From Lactobacillaceae bacterium UBA5807 (GTDB taxonomy: Bacteria; Bacillota; Bacilli; Lactobacillales; Lactobacillaceae): a DNA stretch of 44,796 bases. Below are positions 31,935 through 40,139 of this stretch, piece after piece (the stretch's first letter is position 1; each line of letters begins with the position of its first letter). Where the stretch lies: NCBI GenBank assembly GCA_002418005.1, contig DIDF01000029.1, positions 1-44,796 of the forward strand, written 5' to 3'. The notes beneath the pieces were generated by a model, which saw only the letters and a list, made by a program, of their open reading frames with translations, made no database searches and was not told where the DNA came from. The translations under genes and the position numbers were made by a program.

Positions 31935-32084
31935 AGAGTGCGACGAAGAGCGGTTTGAGGTCGTGACACAATTGCCTTAAACTGGTAAAGACCGGTTTTG
32001 GCTTTTCTAGTTTAAGGTATTGTGTTCAGACCTCAGCTCTGTCGCAAAATAGGCTAGACACTTCGCGGTCGTCGAGGCACGTTT
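31935..32084. repeat. Family A hairpin repeat, copy 8 (long form)
   Basis: 150 bp, AGAGTGC start and GCACGTTT end. GAGCGGTTTGAGG pairs with the CCTCAGCTC side; GACACAATTGCCTTAAACT pairs with AGTTTAAGGTATTGTGTTC; apex CCGGTTTTGG. Has the extra ATAGGCTAGAC.CTTCGCGG module seen in copy 4. Confidence 0.85.
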
Positions 32085-32127
32085 CCTCTATATACGAACA
32101 CCAATCAACAATAAAAAATCTAACTAC

Positions 32128-32162
32128 AAAAGAGTAGACAAACAAACTTTGTCTACTCTTTA
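32128..32162 (-). terminator. Terminator of the split YagU-family gene
   Basis: AAAGAGTAGACAAA pairs with TTTGTCTACTCTTT over a 5-nt loop. It follows the C-terminal yagU fragment by 15 bp. Confidence 0.8.
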
Positions 32163-32176
32163 ATATTTTACTGACA

Positions 32177-32320
32177 TTATTTATTTTTCGAAAGCTGCTT
32201 AATAATCCGTTCGTAAATCTCATCGCCAACCAAATCATTGGTCCACATCCAAACCGCATGGCCCAAGGCCTCTGATATATGTTCTTCAACTGGTTGATCT
32301 TTAGCGAAAGGAACAGTGCC
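32177..32320 (-). pseudogene. yagU: YagU family membrane protein, C-terminal fragment
   Basis: On the minus strand this reads GTVPFAKDQPVEEHISEALG, HAVWMWTNDLVGDEIYERI and IKQLSKNK-stop, matching the YagU (DUF1440) C-terminus (QP..EHISE..GH.VW.W). No start codon or ribosome site; a stop lies just upstream in the adjoining element. The N-terminal part of the same gene is at 35991-36360. Joining the fragments at TGCC gives a continuous frame LLPAAG-TVPFAKDQP. Confidence 0.88.
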
Positions 32321-32339
32321 AAAATCTAATTATAAAATA

Positions 32340-32525
32340 ATGTGTTTAAGATGTTCCGGATTTACCACAAAGAAAATCCATTTAAGATATTTAGCAAAAA
32401 AAGAGAATGTAAAATTTTCAAGGTTGGTACCTTACGGTATCAATCTTTTTGTATACAAATGCTCTTGCGGTTATCGGAATTTTGACCATTATCGAACTAG
32501 GATTCAAATGGAATTATTTGCTTAA
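32340..32525 (+). CDS. Putative small zinc-ribbon protein
   Basis: About 61 residues from ATG 32340: MCLRCSGFTTKKIHLRYLAK, then YGINLFVYKCSCGYRNFDHY and RTRIQMELFA. Two Cys pairs (CLRC and CSC) could bind zinc. A GTG at 32316 would extend it by eight codons but lies in the flanking yagU sequence. No strong ribosome site was found for the ATG. A degenerate copy of its 3' end nearby argues that the family is real. Function unknown. Confidence 0.45.
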   Translation: MCLRCSGFTTKKIHLRYLAKKENVKFSRLVPYGINLFVYKCSCGYRNFDHYRTRIQMELFA

Positions 32526-32639
32526 TTCAATTAATGCAAAAGAAAAAGCAAAATCCTTTCGGATTTGCTATATAAGCTGATATCAACCTCAATTGACAAA
32601 GAGCCAGAGTTAGTTATATATATGGGATTAAAACAAAAA

Positions 32640-32666
32640 GACTCCAGTCACTAAGTGACTAGAGCC
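32640..32666 (-). terminator. Terminator of the S-layer gene
   Basis: GGCTC.AGTCACT and AGTGACT.GAGTC pair on the minus strand and are followed by TTTTTG, about 115 bp past the stop codon at 32781. Confidence 0.7.
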
Positions 32667-32693
32667 TCAACATTCAAACTAAACAATAAAAGT

Positions 32694-32754
32694 TAACTGC
32701 GAACCAAATTTTGATCATTACAAAAACAAGATTCAAATAAAACTAATTGGTTAG
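32694..32754 (+). pseudogene. Decayed second copy of the zinc-ribbon gene, 3' end
   Basis: Reads NCEPNFDHYKNKIQIKLIG-stop, homologous to SCGYRNFDHYRTRIQMELFA-stop at the end of the gene at 32340-32525. The DNA of 32477-32549 and 32706-32778 is a diverged direct repeat with a 229-bp offset. No upstream coding part is seen. Confidence 0.6.
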
Positions 32755-32780
32755 TTCAATCAATGCAAAAGTTAAAGCGA

Positions 32781-34381
32781 TTATGCAAATGGGCTTACTG
32801 AACCACCATTATTTGTCACGCTGAATGGATCGGAAACGACACTACCATCACCATAAGTATAAACAACTTGAACAGGTGAAGTACCAAAAGTACCACTATT
32901 AGCGCTTGTAGCATTTAGGCTTAATTGATCCCATTCCTTAACAGTACCATCAGCATTAAATACTGGATAAATAGGTGATTTAAGAGTATTCAAGGTAGAA
33001 TGCTTTGCTAAATAGTTAAGGACATCTTGAGAGGTAAATGCAGATCCCTTAGTTCCGCTGAATAAATCAGATGGATTAATATTAGCAGGAGCTAAATAGA
33101 ATTTTGCAGCATACTCTTTAATATCATTATTAAGGTTTGCAAGAGCGGTATCCTTGTCACTTTGTAAGTTATCAATATAAGTTTTAACATTAGACAAAGA
33201 ATTAGAGTGGTTTTGAACATTCCCGTTAGCATCAGTAGTCACAAGTTGACCAAGGTCAATAGTTTGATTACCTTCCGTAAATGAACCTTTAAAGAATACG
33301 CCAGCATCTTTCGAATTTACAGTTAATGAATGAGTTGATGTAACGTCGTCTTTAGTAGCAACATAAGGATTAAGTGTTTGATAAACAACATCACCCTTAG
33401 TTACAGGCAAAGTAACTGTTGAACCTGCTTGTGCTTGAGCTAGTGTAGATGCGTTTTGAGAAACATTATAGGAATAACCAGTTCCACTTAAAGCAGCATC
33501 AATCTTACTTTGAAGATCAGTAGCAACACTAGAATCCAAAGACCATGAATAGTTACCAGTTGTACCTGTTAATGATCCAAGAGTATCACCTGACTTAGCA
33601 TTTGCTTTAGAATAATCAAAAGTTTTTACAACACTCCCAGAAGGATCAGTCAATACAAATCGAACTGCTGTGTTACTTTGTGGATTAGTTGTAGTAACAT
33701 CAGAAGCCTTTACCCAAGCACCGTTAAGATCAGCGTTTGATGACTTGATTTGATACCAAGTTTCACCTTCACGTGAAGTAGTAACAGCCTTGCTTACAGT
33801 AAATGTAGCATCTTTGTAGGCATCAGTAGAAGCAATGACCTTACCATCAGCAGCTACGGCACGACCAACTTTATATTGCGAATAAGCTGGAGCTTTGAAT
33901 AAAGTTTTATTAGCAGTTGTGCTAGTAGAAGTCAACTTATATTCATTAGTTGCTGCTGGAGCAGTAGCATCTTTAGTAGTAGCGTATGATTTTACACCAC
34001 CAGCAAATGCTGAAGTTCCCTTACCACCATAAACCCAGCCACGATATTGCTTATCGAATGATACAACCTTATAGTAAGCTGAACCACGGTTAGTAGTAGC
34101 AACACGGTAAGCACGTAAGTTAGCCTTACCAGTTTTGGCCTTAGCTAATGCCTTAGTAGTAGTTGTAGTAGCAACAACCTTAGCACCCTTTAAAGTACCA
34201 GCTTTGGTATAAAGAGCACTTTTACCAGTAAAGTTAACGTTTGCACCAGTAATGGGTTTGTTTGATGTAAACTTTTTGCGTATGACTTTGCACTAGCACT
34301 TGTACTAGTAGTACCAGCAACAGCTACAAATGATAAAGCAGCTACGCCAGCAAAAAGAGTCTTTTTCAATGACTTCTTCAT
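32781..34381 (-). pseudogene. slpA: SlpA-like S-layer protein, frameshifted after the signal peptide
   Basis: Resembles the S-layer protein of L. brevis-type lactobacilli: signal peptide MKKSLKKTLFAGVAALSFVA to SAKSYA, then wall-binding repeats (SALYTKAGTLKGAKVVATTT, AYRVATTNRGSAYYKVVSFD, YRGWVYGGKGTSAFAGGVKS, REGETWYQIKSSNADLNGAW) and a Thr/Ser/Asn-rich assembly domain ending GGSVSPFA. About 530 codons, normal for the family. The start codon's frame ends at codon 64; one missing A in the CGCAAAAAG run (about 34279-34283) joins SAKSYAKKF to the long downstream frame. SD AGGAGG and a good promoter are intact. It could be a real null allele, a phase variant or a sequencing error. Confidence 0.8.
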
Positions 34382-34463
34382 GTATAATTTCCTCCTAAAA
34401 ATACTTGTTTTTTCAAGCTATCCAAGCATGCAAAACACATACCTCAACTAACTTGCTGTAAAT

Positions 34464-34491
34464 AGTGTAACATAATTAAAGTTGAATGCAA
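34464..34491 (-). promoter_or_regulatory. Promoter of the S-layer gene
   Basis: On the minus strand TTGCAT, a 16-bp spacer, then TACACT, leaving a 5' UTR of about 75 nt before the AGGAGG site. A long leader is typical of S-layer genes. The remaining part of 34382-34667 shows nothing else except the integrase SD. Confidence 0.55.
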
Positions 34492-34667
34492 AAGAAAATA
34501 GCACTTGTAAAGGGTTTAACATTTTTCTGTAATCTACGCACCACGATCATTAAAAATGGATTGTCTCATCTCTTCAAAGGTTACCATTTTTCTAGCATTA
34601 TTAATGAATGGAATTTTAATTTCTTTTTTCCACTATGTGGTAAGATATTATCCAAAGGAGGGTAATA

Positions 34668-35804
34668 ATGCCATCAATACGTAAACATGGTCATGGATAC
34701 CAGGTAAGATACTACTATTATGATGCTAATGGGCAGGAACACGAGAAAACAAAGAGTGGTTTTAGAACGAAATCAGCCGCCAAACTATTTGCCAGTCAAT
34801 TGGAAATTGACATCCACAACGGTTTGGATCTTGTTCCTAAAGATCCAAAGTTTGCTGACTATTTTGACTACTTTTATCACACGTATAAAGAACCCAAAAT
34901 TGAGAATCAGACTAAGAACCGCTATAAAATAACTAGTCGAGTATTACATAATTATTTCGGTGATGTTACTTTAAAAAGTATTGACCGACAACAATATCAG
35001 GCATTTATTAACTTCTATGGTCATTCTCATGCAAAAGATACTGTTTATAAAGTTAATTCACTAATTAAGGCAACTGTTCAGAATGCAATTCTCGACGATC
35101 TAATTCATAAAGATTTTACCCAGCGAATTAGTATGATTTATGATAAGTCACGTGATAAGCATGTGGAATACCTCAGTGTAGCTGAAATTAAGCGTCTCAT
35201 TGCTTATTTGGAGAGTCACTTAAACTATCACTTTACCTCAACGTTTATGATCTTAACGGCCGTTTTAACCGGTGCCCGCTTGGGAGAAATTCAAGCACTA
35301 ACTTGGAATGATGTTAATTTTAATTTCAAAACGATTAACATTACTAAGTCGTGGAATTCATCTGAAGGTGGTGGATTTAAGGATACTAAGACAGTTGGTT
35401 CAAATCGGATTATTGCGGTTAATGATGAACTGTTAAAATCATTAAAAATTTTGAAGGATCACCATAATGGAGAATTAGTTTTCATTAATCAATATAATTC
35501 TATTCCGTCATCTTCTGCCGTTAATAAAAAGTTAAGATCTGTACTAAAAGACTTGGGAATTCAAAAGCAAGGTTTTCATTTCCATTCTTTGCGACATTCA
35601 CATGTAGCTTATCTATTGTCACGAGGAATAGATATTTACATCATTTCAAAGCGTTTAGGACATGCTGACGTATCCACAACAACAAAAGTTTATTCCTATT
35701 TAATGGATGAATATAAAGCTAAAAACGATCAACAGATTCGTGAAGAGTTAGATAACCTTTCCTCTCATGATGAAACTATACCAATTAAGCGGAACCTTCA
35801 ATGA
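34668..35804 (+). CDS. int: Tyrosine recombinase/integrase
   Basis: A 378-residue phage-type integrase. The N-terminal arm-binding domain (1-60, IRKHGHGYQVRYYYYDANGQ) is followed by a SAM-like core-binding domain (about 62-165) and the catalytic domain with Arg204 (TGARLGE), Lys241 region (KDTKTVGSNR), His306-x2-Arg309 (HSLRH), His332 (RLGHAD) and Tyr342 (KVYSYL). All catalytic residues are intact. SD AAAGGAGGG. It lies inside the yagU insertion, transcribed toward the right junction 187 bp away, where integrases usually face their att site. No excisionase or repressor was seen. Confidence 0.92.
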   Translation: MPSIRKHGHGYQVRYYYYDANGQEHEKTKSGFRTKSAAKLFASQLEIDIHNGLDLVPKDPKFADYFDYFYHTYKEPKIENQTKNRYKITSRVLHNYFGDVTLKSIDRQQYQAFINFYGHSHAKDTVYKVNSLIKATVQNAILDDLIHKDFTQRISMIYDKSRDKHVEYLSVAEIKRLIAYLESHLNYHFTSTFMILTAVLTGARLGEIQALTWNDVNFNFKTINITKSWNSSEGGGFKDTKTVGSNRIIAVNDELLKSLKILKDHHNGELVFINQYNSIPSSSAVNKKLRSVLKDLGIQKQGFHFHSLRHSHVAYLLSRGIDIYIISKRLGHADVSTTTKVYSYLMDEYKAKNDQQIREELDNLSSHDETIPIKRNLQ

Positions 35805-35816
35805 GGTTTCGTTTTT
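35791..35816 (+). terminator. Terminator overlapping the integrase stop codon
   Basis: GGAACCT/AGGTTTC hairpin followed by GTTTTTG. The stop codon lies in the loop. Confidence 0.7.
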
Positions 35817-35895
35817 GTTTCGCTTTTTTATTCCGCATCAGGTTCAACTCTTTCTGCCCGTTTGACCGTTATTTGCCCGTTATTATTCAATTTTT

Positions 35896-35990
35896 AGTGC
35901 TTTTTAGTGCTTTTTTATAAAATAAAAAAATCAGGAATGCCGGTTTAACAGCATTCCTGATTTTAATTTTTCTTCTAATTTGTATAAAAC
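35896..35990. other. Right end of the element with direct repeats and a hairpin
   Basis: TTTTTAGTGC occurs twice in tandem (about 35896-35918). A hairpin ATCAGGAATGC/GCATTCCTGAT follows at 35929-35962 and then TCTAATTTGTATAAAA next to the TGCC junction. Possible recombinase arm sites. Confidence 0.4.
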
Positions 35991-36360
35991 TGCCTGCAGC
36001 CGGCAGTAAGCCTAAATGAAATGCAGCCCAGATCACCAAACCAAATGGAACTCCTTGGCCGACCTTAACTTCGGGATATTTTTCGCCGATAATTTTATAC
36101 AATGCTCCAAATGTTGACGAGAAGCCAAAATGAATAAGGTAACTAACCCAGGGCAAATCCTGGCCAGAATACCGGTACGTTGCGTGGGTAAACTTCTTTG
36201 GAAATCCCATTTGTTCAAGCATTCTCTGCGGTGGATTCGTGGCATTTCTTTCAGCGGTCCGTGGCGGCAAAACATTCTCCCAACCTAACTTTACCAATCC
36301 AGAAATAACTCCGGCTGCCGCGCCCGAAAAAGCCGCGGCCTGCCAATCGATCTTTTTCAT
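35991..36360 (-). pseudogene. yagU: YagU family membrane protein, N-terminal fragment
   Basis: Starts at ATG 36360 (SD AAGGGG) and encodes IDWQAAAFSGAAAGVISGLV, GWENVLPPRT, NPPQRMLEQMGF and VIWAAFHLGLLPAAG, the N-terminal two thirds of a YagU/DUF1440 inner-membrane protein. At 35991 the frame runs into the element and continues as unrelated SFIQIRRKIKIRNA.. to a stop at 35887, reading through a hairpin. The missing C-terminus is at 32177-32320. YagU is linked to acid resistance in E. coli; its role here is unknown. Confidence 0.9.
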
Positions 36361-36463
36361 TTTAAGCACCCCTTCCGTTTATTCAATTGCTATAATAATT
36401 ATAGTTTAGCGCTTCACAATTTGCTAGCAATCAGGGCTATGCCTGATAAAGAGGGTGTCTTAG

Positions 36464-37882
36464 TTGTTGAGCCAGTTTAACTCAATTTTCCAATTATTAG
36501 GGCCGACAGTAATCGTGCCAATCATTATATTCATCGTCGCAATTTGCTTGAAAGTCAACTTCAAAACTGCTTTTCAATGTGGATTATACGCCGGCGTTGG
36601 ACTAACCGGATTTACTTGGATAATTGCCGCTTTTACGCCAATCGTCACCAAAGTGATCCAGCAAATGGTATCCAGTCTGGGCGTCCACCTACCAATAGTT
36701 GATATTGGCTGGCAGGCCGGATCGTTGGCATCCTTTGGATCACCAGTTGGGCTTTCGTTTTTTATCGGCGGATTTGTTTTAGAACTAATTTTGTTTGCAA
36801 TCGGGGTTACGAAAATATTTATGCCGTCTAACTTATGGAACAACTTTGGTTTTATGATTTGGGGCACGATGGCATACTTTGTAACCCATAATTTTTGGTT
36901 GTCGATAGGCCTTTGCGTTTTTATTCTTCTATCTGACTTGGTCATTGGTGAAATGCAGGCAGATCGCTGGTCCCGATATTTTGGCATTGATAACACTACC
37001 GTATGTTCAGCCCAAAATATTGAAAACGCTGTGCCGGCAATTTTACTTGACCCACTTTGGAACCTCATTGGTTTAAATAAACTTCACGTTACTCCAGAAT
37101 ATTTTAGAAAAAGACTGGGAATATTTGGAGAACCAACTTTTTTATGAGCAATTCTCGGTTTAATAATTGGCTTTTTAGGCAATATTCACCGATTGAATTC
37201 GGTTGCTGGTTGGGGAGAAATGCTAAAATTTTCGATTTCACTTTCCGCTGTCATGACAATTTTTCCGTTAGTCACCGGGGTTTTTGCTAAAGCCTTTTCG
37301 CCACTTGCCCAAGAGATTAATATTCATCAAGACTTGGACCAAACTTCATCTGAAAATAAAAAGCAGTCTAATAATAAACGCTGGTTTTTAGCAGTTGACG
37401 ATGGTGTGGGCTACGGCAATCCCGCCGTTTTAATCACCGGGATGCTCTTAGTTCCAATCATGGTGGTAATTGCCTTTTTGCTTCCCGGTAATAAAACATT
37501 ACCGGTTGTTGATTTGATAGCTTTGCCATATATGATTGAATCCATCGTTGCAATCGATAAGGGAAATTTGGCAAAAGTAATTGCTAATTCAATTATTTAT
37601 TTTTCAGTCGGTTTATACATCGCCAGCATGCTTGGCTCTATTTATACCGGAGCCGTTTGCCAATACGGTGTTGCGCTGCCGGTCGGCGTCGTTTTAATCA
37701 CCAGCTTTAATTTAATGGCCCACCCAATTAACGGTCTGGTATTCTTTGCCTGGATATCCCAAAACCCGATTTGGATCGGCTTAACAATTTTGATTTATTT
37801 AGCTGGATTTATTTTACTGAAAACCCGTCGGCAGCAGATTTGGGATTACTTAAACAAAATGGCCGATAAAAACGTCAGCTAA
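36464..37882 (+). pseudogene. gatC: PTS galactitol-type IIC permease, nonsense mutation
   Basis: A 473-codon GatC-like EIIC: about ten hydrophobic segments, NFKTAFQCGLYAGVGLTGF, FMIWGTMAYFVTHNFWLSIG, WSRYFGIDNTTVCSAQNIEN and, distally, AVDDGVGYGNPAVLITGMLL and LPYMIESIVAIDKGN. TGA at 37145-37147 interrupts the frame between GEPTFL and AILGLIIGFLGNI; a GGA codon there would restore it. No IIA or IIB genes adjoin, so even the intact gene was an orphan. Start is TTG 36464 or 36467 after GAGGGTG. Coding quality after the stop is still good, so the mutation looks recent. Confidence 0.88.
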
Positions 37883-37953
37883 AGACATTGCCCCACGGTC
37901 AAAACGCTTAATGTGCTATCATACTAGTAACTATCTAAGTAAAGGAATTTAAT

Positions 37954-39351
37954 ATGGCTTACAAAAATTACACAAAAGAACAGTCATCCATTCATGTTGA
38001 CGAAGGCCAACAATTTACAATTACAATTAAGAAAATGGGCATCAATGGCGAAGGAATCGGTTATTACCAACGAAAGTTAGTGTTTGTTCCCGGAGCTTTG
38101 CCTTCTGAAAAAGTTCGAGTTGAAGTAGAGGAAGATCTTTACAAATTTATTCGGGCAAAATTAGTCGAGGTTTTGGTTAAAAGCAAAGACCGAATTAAAC
38201 CAGTTGATGATTACGCCAATTCCGTTGGCGGCTTTGAACTGGAAAATCTTGCCTACCCTGCCCAACTAGAATATAAAAATCAAGTGATTTCCGATTCATT
38301 GGCTAAGTTTGAACCAGCTGGTTATCGAAAATACAAGATTTTACCTCCAATTGGCATGGACAATCCAGTTGGCTACAGAAATAAGGCTACTTTTCAGCTT
38401 AGAGAACAAGACGGCAAAGTCATTGCCGGGCTTTACAAACACCGCAGCCATGAAGTTGTCGACCTACAGACTTCTGCTCTTCAATACCCACTGGTAATGA
38501 AGATCATGCGTGGCGTCGTGCAGATGATCGATAATTTGCATATTCCGGTTTACAATGAAGATCAAAATTCTGGGATCATTAAAACTTTGGTTGTCAGAGT
38601 TGCCAAGGCCACAAATGAAGCCCAAATTACATTTATTACTCAAAGCCAAAAGCTGTTAAAGAAACATCAATTAATTGAACAAATTCAGGCTGATTTCCCA
38701 GAAGTTGTTTCAATTATGCAAAACGTCAACCCAGGAAAGACTTCTCTAGTTTGGGGCGACCAAATGATTCATTTGGCAGGAAAAGAATCAATTGTCGAAG
38801 AAATCAACGGCCTAAAATTTGACTTATCCGCAAGAGCCTTCCTGCAAGTCAATTCATTTATGACTCCAACTCTTTATCAAGAAGCTTTTAAAGCCCTTGA
38901 TTTAAAAGGCGACGAGAAATTAGTTGATGCCTATTCAGGGGTTGGAACTATTGGCCTATCTTTGGCTAACAAAGTCCGCGAAGTCCGGGGAATGGACATC
39001 ATCGCTGAATCAGTCCATGACGCAAATATTAATGCCGTCAAAAACGGAATTACCAACGCAATTTATGAAGTTGGTGAAGCCGAAAAGCTTTTGCCGGCTT
39101 GGTTAGCTGATGGCTTCAAACCAAGTGCTTTGGTTGTTGATCCACCCCGCACTGGTTTAGCCGATCCCTTAATTGATGCAATTCTTGAAAGCATGCCGAA
39201 GAAATTTGTTTATATTTCTTGTAACCCATCCACCTTAGCCAGAGATTTGGTTAAGCTCACTGAGAAATACGTTGTCGAGTATATTCAATCGGTAGATATC
39301 ATGCCGCAAACTTCCAGGGTCGAATGTGTTGTAAAATTTAGACGTAAGTAA
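37954..39351 (+). CDS. RlmD/TrmA family RNA (uracil-5-)-methyltransferase
   Basis: A 465-residue SAM-dependent enzyme that makes 5-methyluridine in 23S rRNA or tRNA. The N-terminal TRAM domain (about 15-75: FTITIKKMGINGEGIGYYQR) precedes a beta-rich middle and a Rossmann domain with VDAYSGVGTIGLSLA, ALVVDPPRTGL and the catalytic ISCNPSTLARDL (nucleophile Cys). C-terminus IMPQTSRVECVVKFRRK is family-typical. Firmicutes RlmCD/RlmD homologs look like this; the exact uridine target cannot be read. SD AAAGGAATTT. Confidence 0.92.
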   Translation: MAYKNYTKEQSSIHVDEGQQFTITIKKMGINGEGIGYYQRKLVFVPGALPSEKVRVEVEEDLYKFIRAKLVEVLVKSKDRIKPVDDYANSVGGFELENLAYPAQLEYKNQVISDSLAKFEPAGYRKYKILPPIGMDNPVGYRNKATFQLREQDGKVIAGLYKHRSHEVVDLQTSALQYPLVMKIMRGVVQMIDNLHIPVYNEDQNSGIIKTLVVRVAKATNEAQITFITQSQKLLKKHQLIEQIQADFPEVVSIMQNVNPGKTSLVWGDQMIHLAGKESIVEEINGLKFDLSARAFLQVNSFMTPTLYQEAFKALDLKGDEKLVDAYSGVGTIGLSLANKVREVRGMDIIAESVHDANINAVKNGITNAIYEVGEAEKLLPAWLADGFKPSALVVDPPRTGLADPLIDAILESMPKKFVYISCNPSTLARDLVKLTEKYVVEYIQSVDIMPQTSRVECVVKFRRK

Positions 39352-39374
39352 AATTTGAAAGGAGGCAAAGCGGG

Positions 39375-39812
39375 ATGCAGAATCCATTTGGAAATGGCAA
39401 CAATGATGACGATGATAATAATAACAATATGATTCCAATTCCGCCTAACTACGCCACGGTTTCTAGAAAATCTGACGGCCAGATCAGGATTGCCAAAGTT
39501 GGTTTTTCCTGGACAAGTTTTCTTTTCCCGCTGTGCCCACCGATCTTTCGTTCTGACTGGTACAACTTTTTATGTATGCTAGGAATTGAATTAATTGCCA
39601 TGATGGGCATATCCCTTTTAACCGGACAGCCTCTAAACGTTGTTGAATACGTTTTATATTATCCTTTCGCTGTCCTTTGGGGAGCGATTTACAATATGAT
39701 GTACTTTAAACACCTCTTCAAGATTGGCTTTGAACCGGCAGATGAAAGGTCGCAAAAGCTGCTTGAATACGGGCATTATTTAAATAAAAAAGACGACAAT
39801 GATCAAAATTAA
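39375..39812 (+). CDS. Small membrane protein with Asp/Asn-rich N-terminus (DUF2628-like)
   Basis: A 145-residue protein. The N-terminus NPFGNGNNDDDDNNNN comes from GAT/AAT-type trinucleotide repeats and may vary in length. The body has WTSFLFPLCPPIFRSDWYNF, then two hydrophobic segments (FLCMLGIELIAMMGISLLTG and YVLYYPFAVLWGAIYNMMYF), resembling DUF2628-type membrane proteins. Function unknown. It starts 23 bp after the methyltransferase stop (SD AAAGGAGGC), so it is co-transcribed. Confidence 0.65.
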   Translation: MQNPFGNGNNDDDDNNNNMIPIPPNYATVSRKSDGQIRIAKVGFSWTSFLFPLCPPIFRSDWYNFLCMLGIELIAMMGISLLTGQPLNVVEYVLYYPFAVLWGAIYNMMYFKHLFKIGFEPADERSQKLLEYGHYLNKKDDNDQN

Positions 39813-39850
39813 AAAAGATTGGGAGAAATTATTTCTGCCAATCTTTTTTT
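39811..39850 (+). terminator. Terminator after the methyltransferase/membrane protein unit
   Basis: AAAAAAGATTGG (39811-39822) pairs with CCAATCTTTTTTT (39838-39850). Confidence 0.88.
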
Positions 39851-39894
39851 AGGCTGAGGTAATGTTTGTTACACAGCCCTTCGAAAATTGAAGT

Positions 39895-40132
39895 AATAGT
39901 GTAAAACTTGCGTTTTACATTTAAAAACCTTCGTTATTTTTACATTAAAAAACCAGCACCACTCTTTTAAGCTGGGACAAAAGCGTGAAACTTACGTTTT
40001 ACATTTGGAAAAGACAGTCGTTTGTTTTACTATTGTGAAAATGTCTTCCATATAAAACAATTCTTTAATGATCAAATAACAGGGTAAAACTTGCGTTTTA
40101 CTTTTTTGGAATCCCTCGTTATTTTTACACTG
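39895..40132. repeat. Family C: three dispersed copies of a nested small hairpin repeat
   Basis: Copies at about 39895-39945, 39978-40040 and 40076-40132. Each has GT(A/G)AAACTT(G/A)CGTTTTAC, a hairpin with a TTGC or TTAC loop, then about 15 nt and (C)GTTATTTTTAC or GTTTGTTTTAC. In copy 3 an outer arm AATAACAGGG pairs with CCCTCGTTATT. Together with family B copy 2 they fill the gap between the converging genes; no ORF is seen there. Confidence 0.6.
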
Positions 40133-40139
40133 CTGAAAC

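Larger units (their letters stand above)
32321..35994 (+). mobile_element. Integrase-bearing element carrying an S-layer gene, inserted in yagU
   Basis: A segment of about 3.67 kb bounded by TGCC (32317-32320 and 35991-35994). It holds a zinc-ribbon gene, a decayed second copy of it, an SlpA-like S-layer pseudogene and a tyrosine recombinase. Both ends carry related AT-rich motifs (TCTAATTATAAAA at the left, TCTAATTTGTATAAAA at the right). Removing it rebuilds the YagU reading frame exactly. No other phage or conjugation genes are present. Confidence 0.75.

Noticed and set aside
32026..32322. Minus-strand ORF of 98 codons over the yagU remnant and hairpin copy 8
   Set aside because: It is a shifted frame of the yagU C-terminus running into the repeat; the real coding frame (ending IKQLSKNK) is different.
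34668..35804. Integrase as part of a prophage
   Set aside because: No repressor, replication, packaging or structural genes surround it; the segment between the yagU halves is only about 3.7 kb.
32325..35980. TCTAATT (32325-32331 and 35974-35980) as a 7-bp att core of the integrase element
   Set aside because: Recombining there leaves extra bases and puts the YagU halves out of frame with an early stop; the TGCC join restores the frame exactly. The motifs are kept as possible arm or end sequences.
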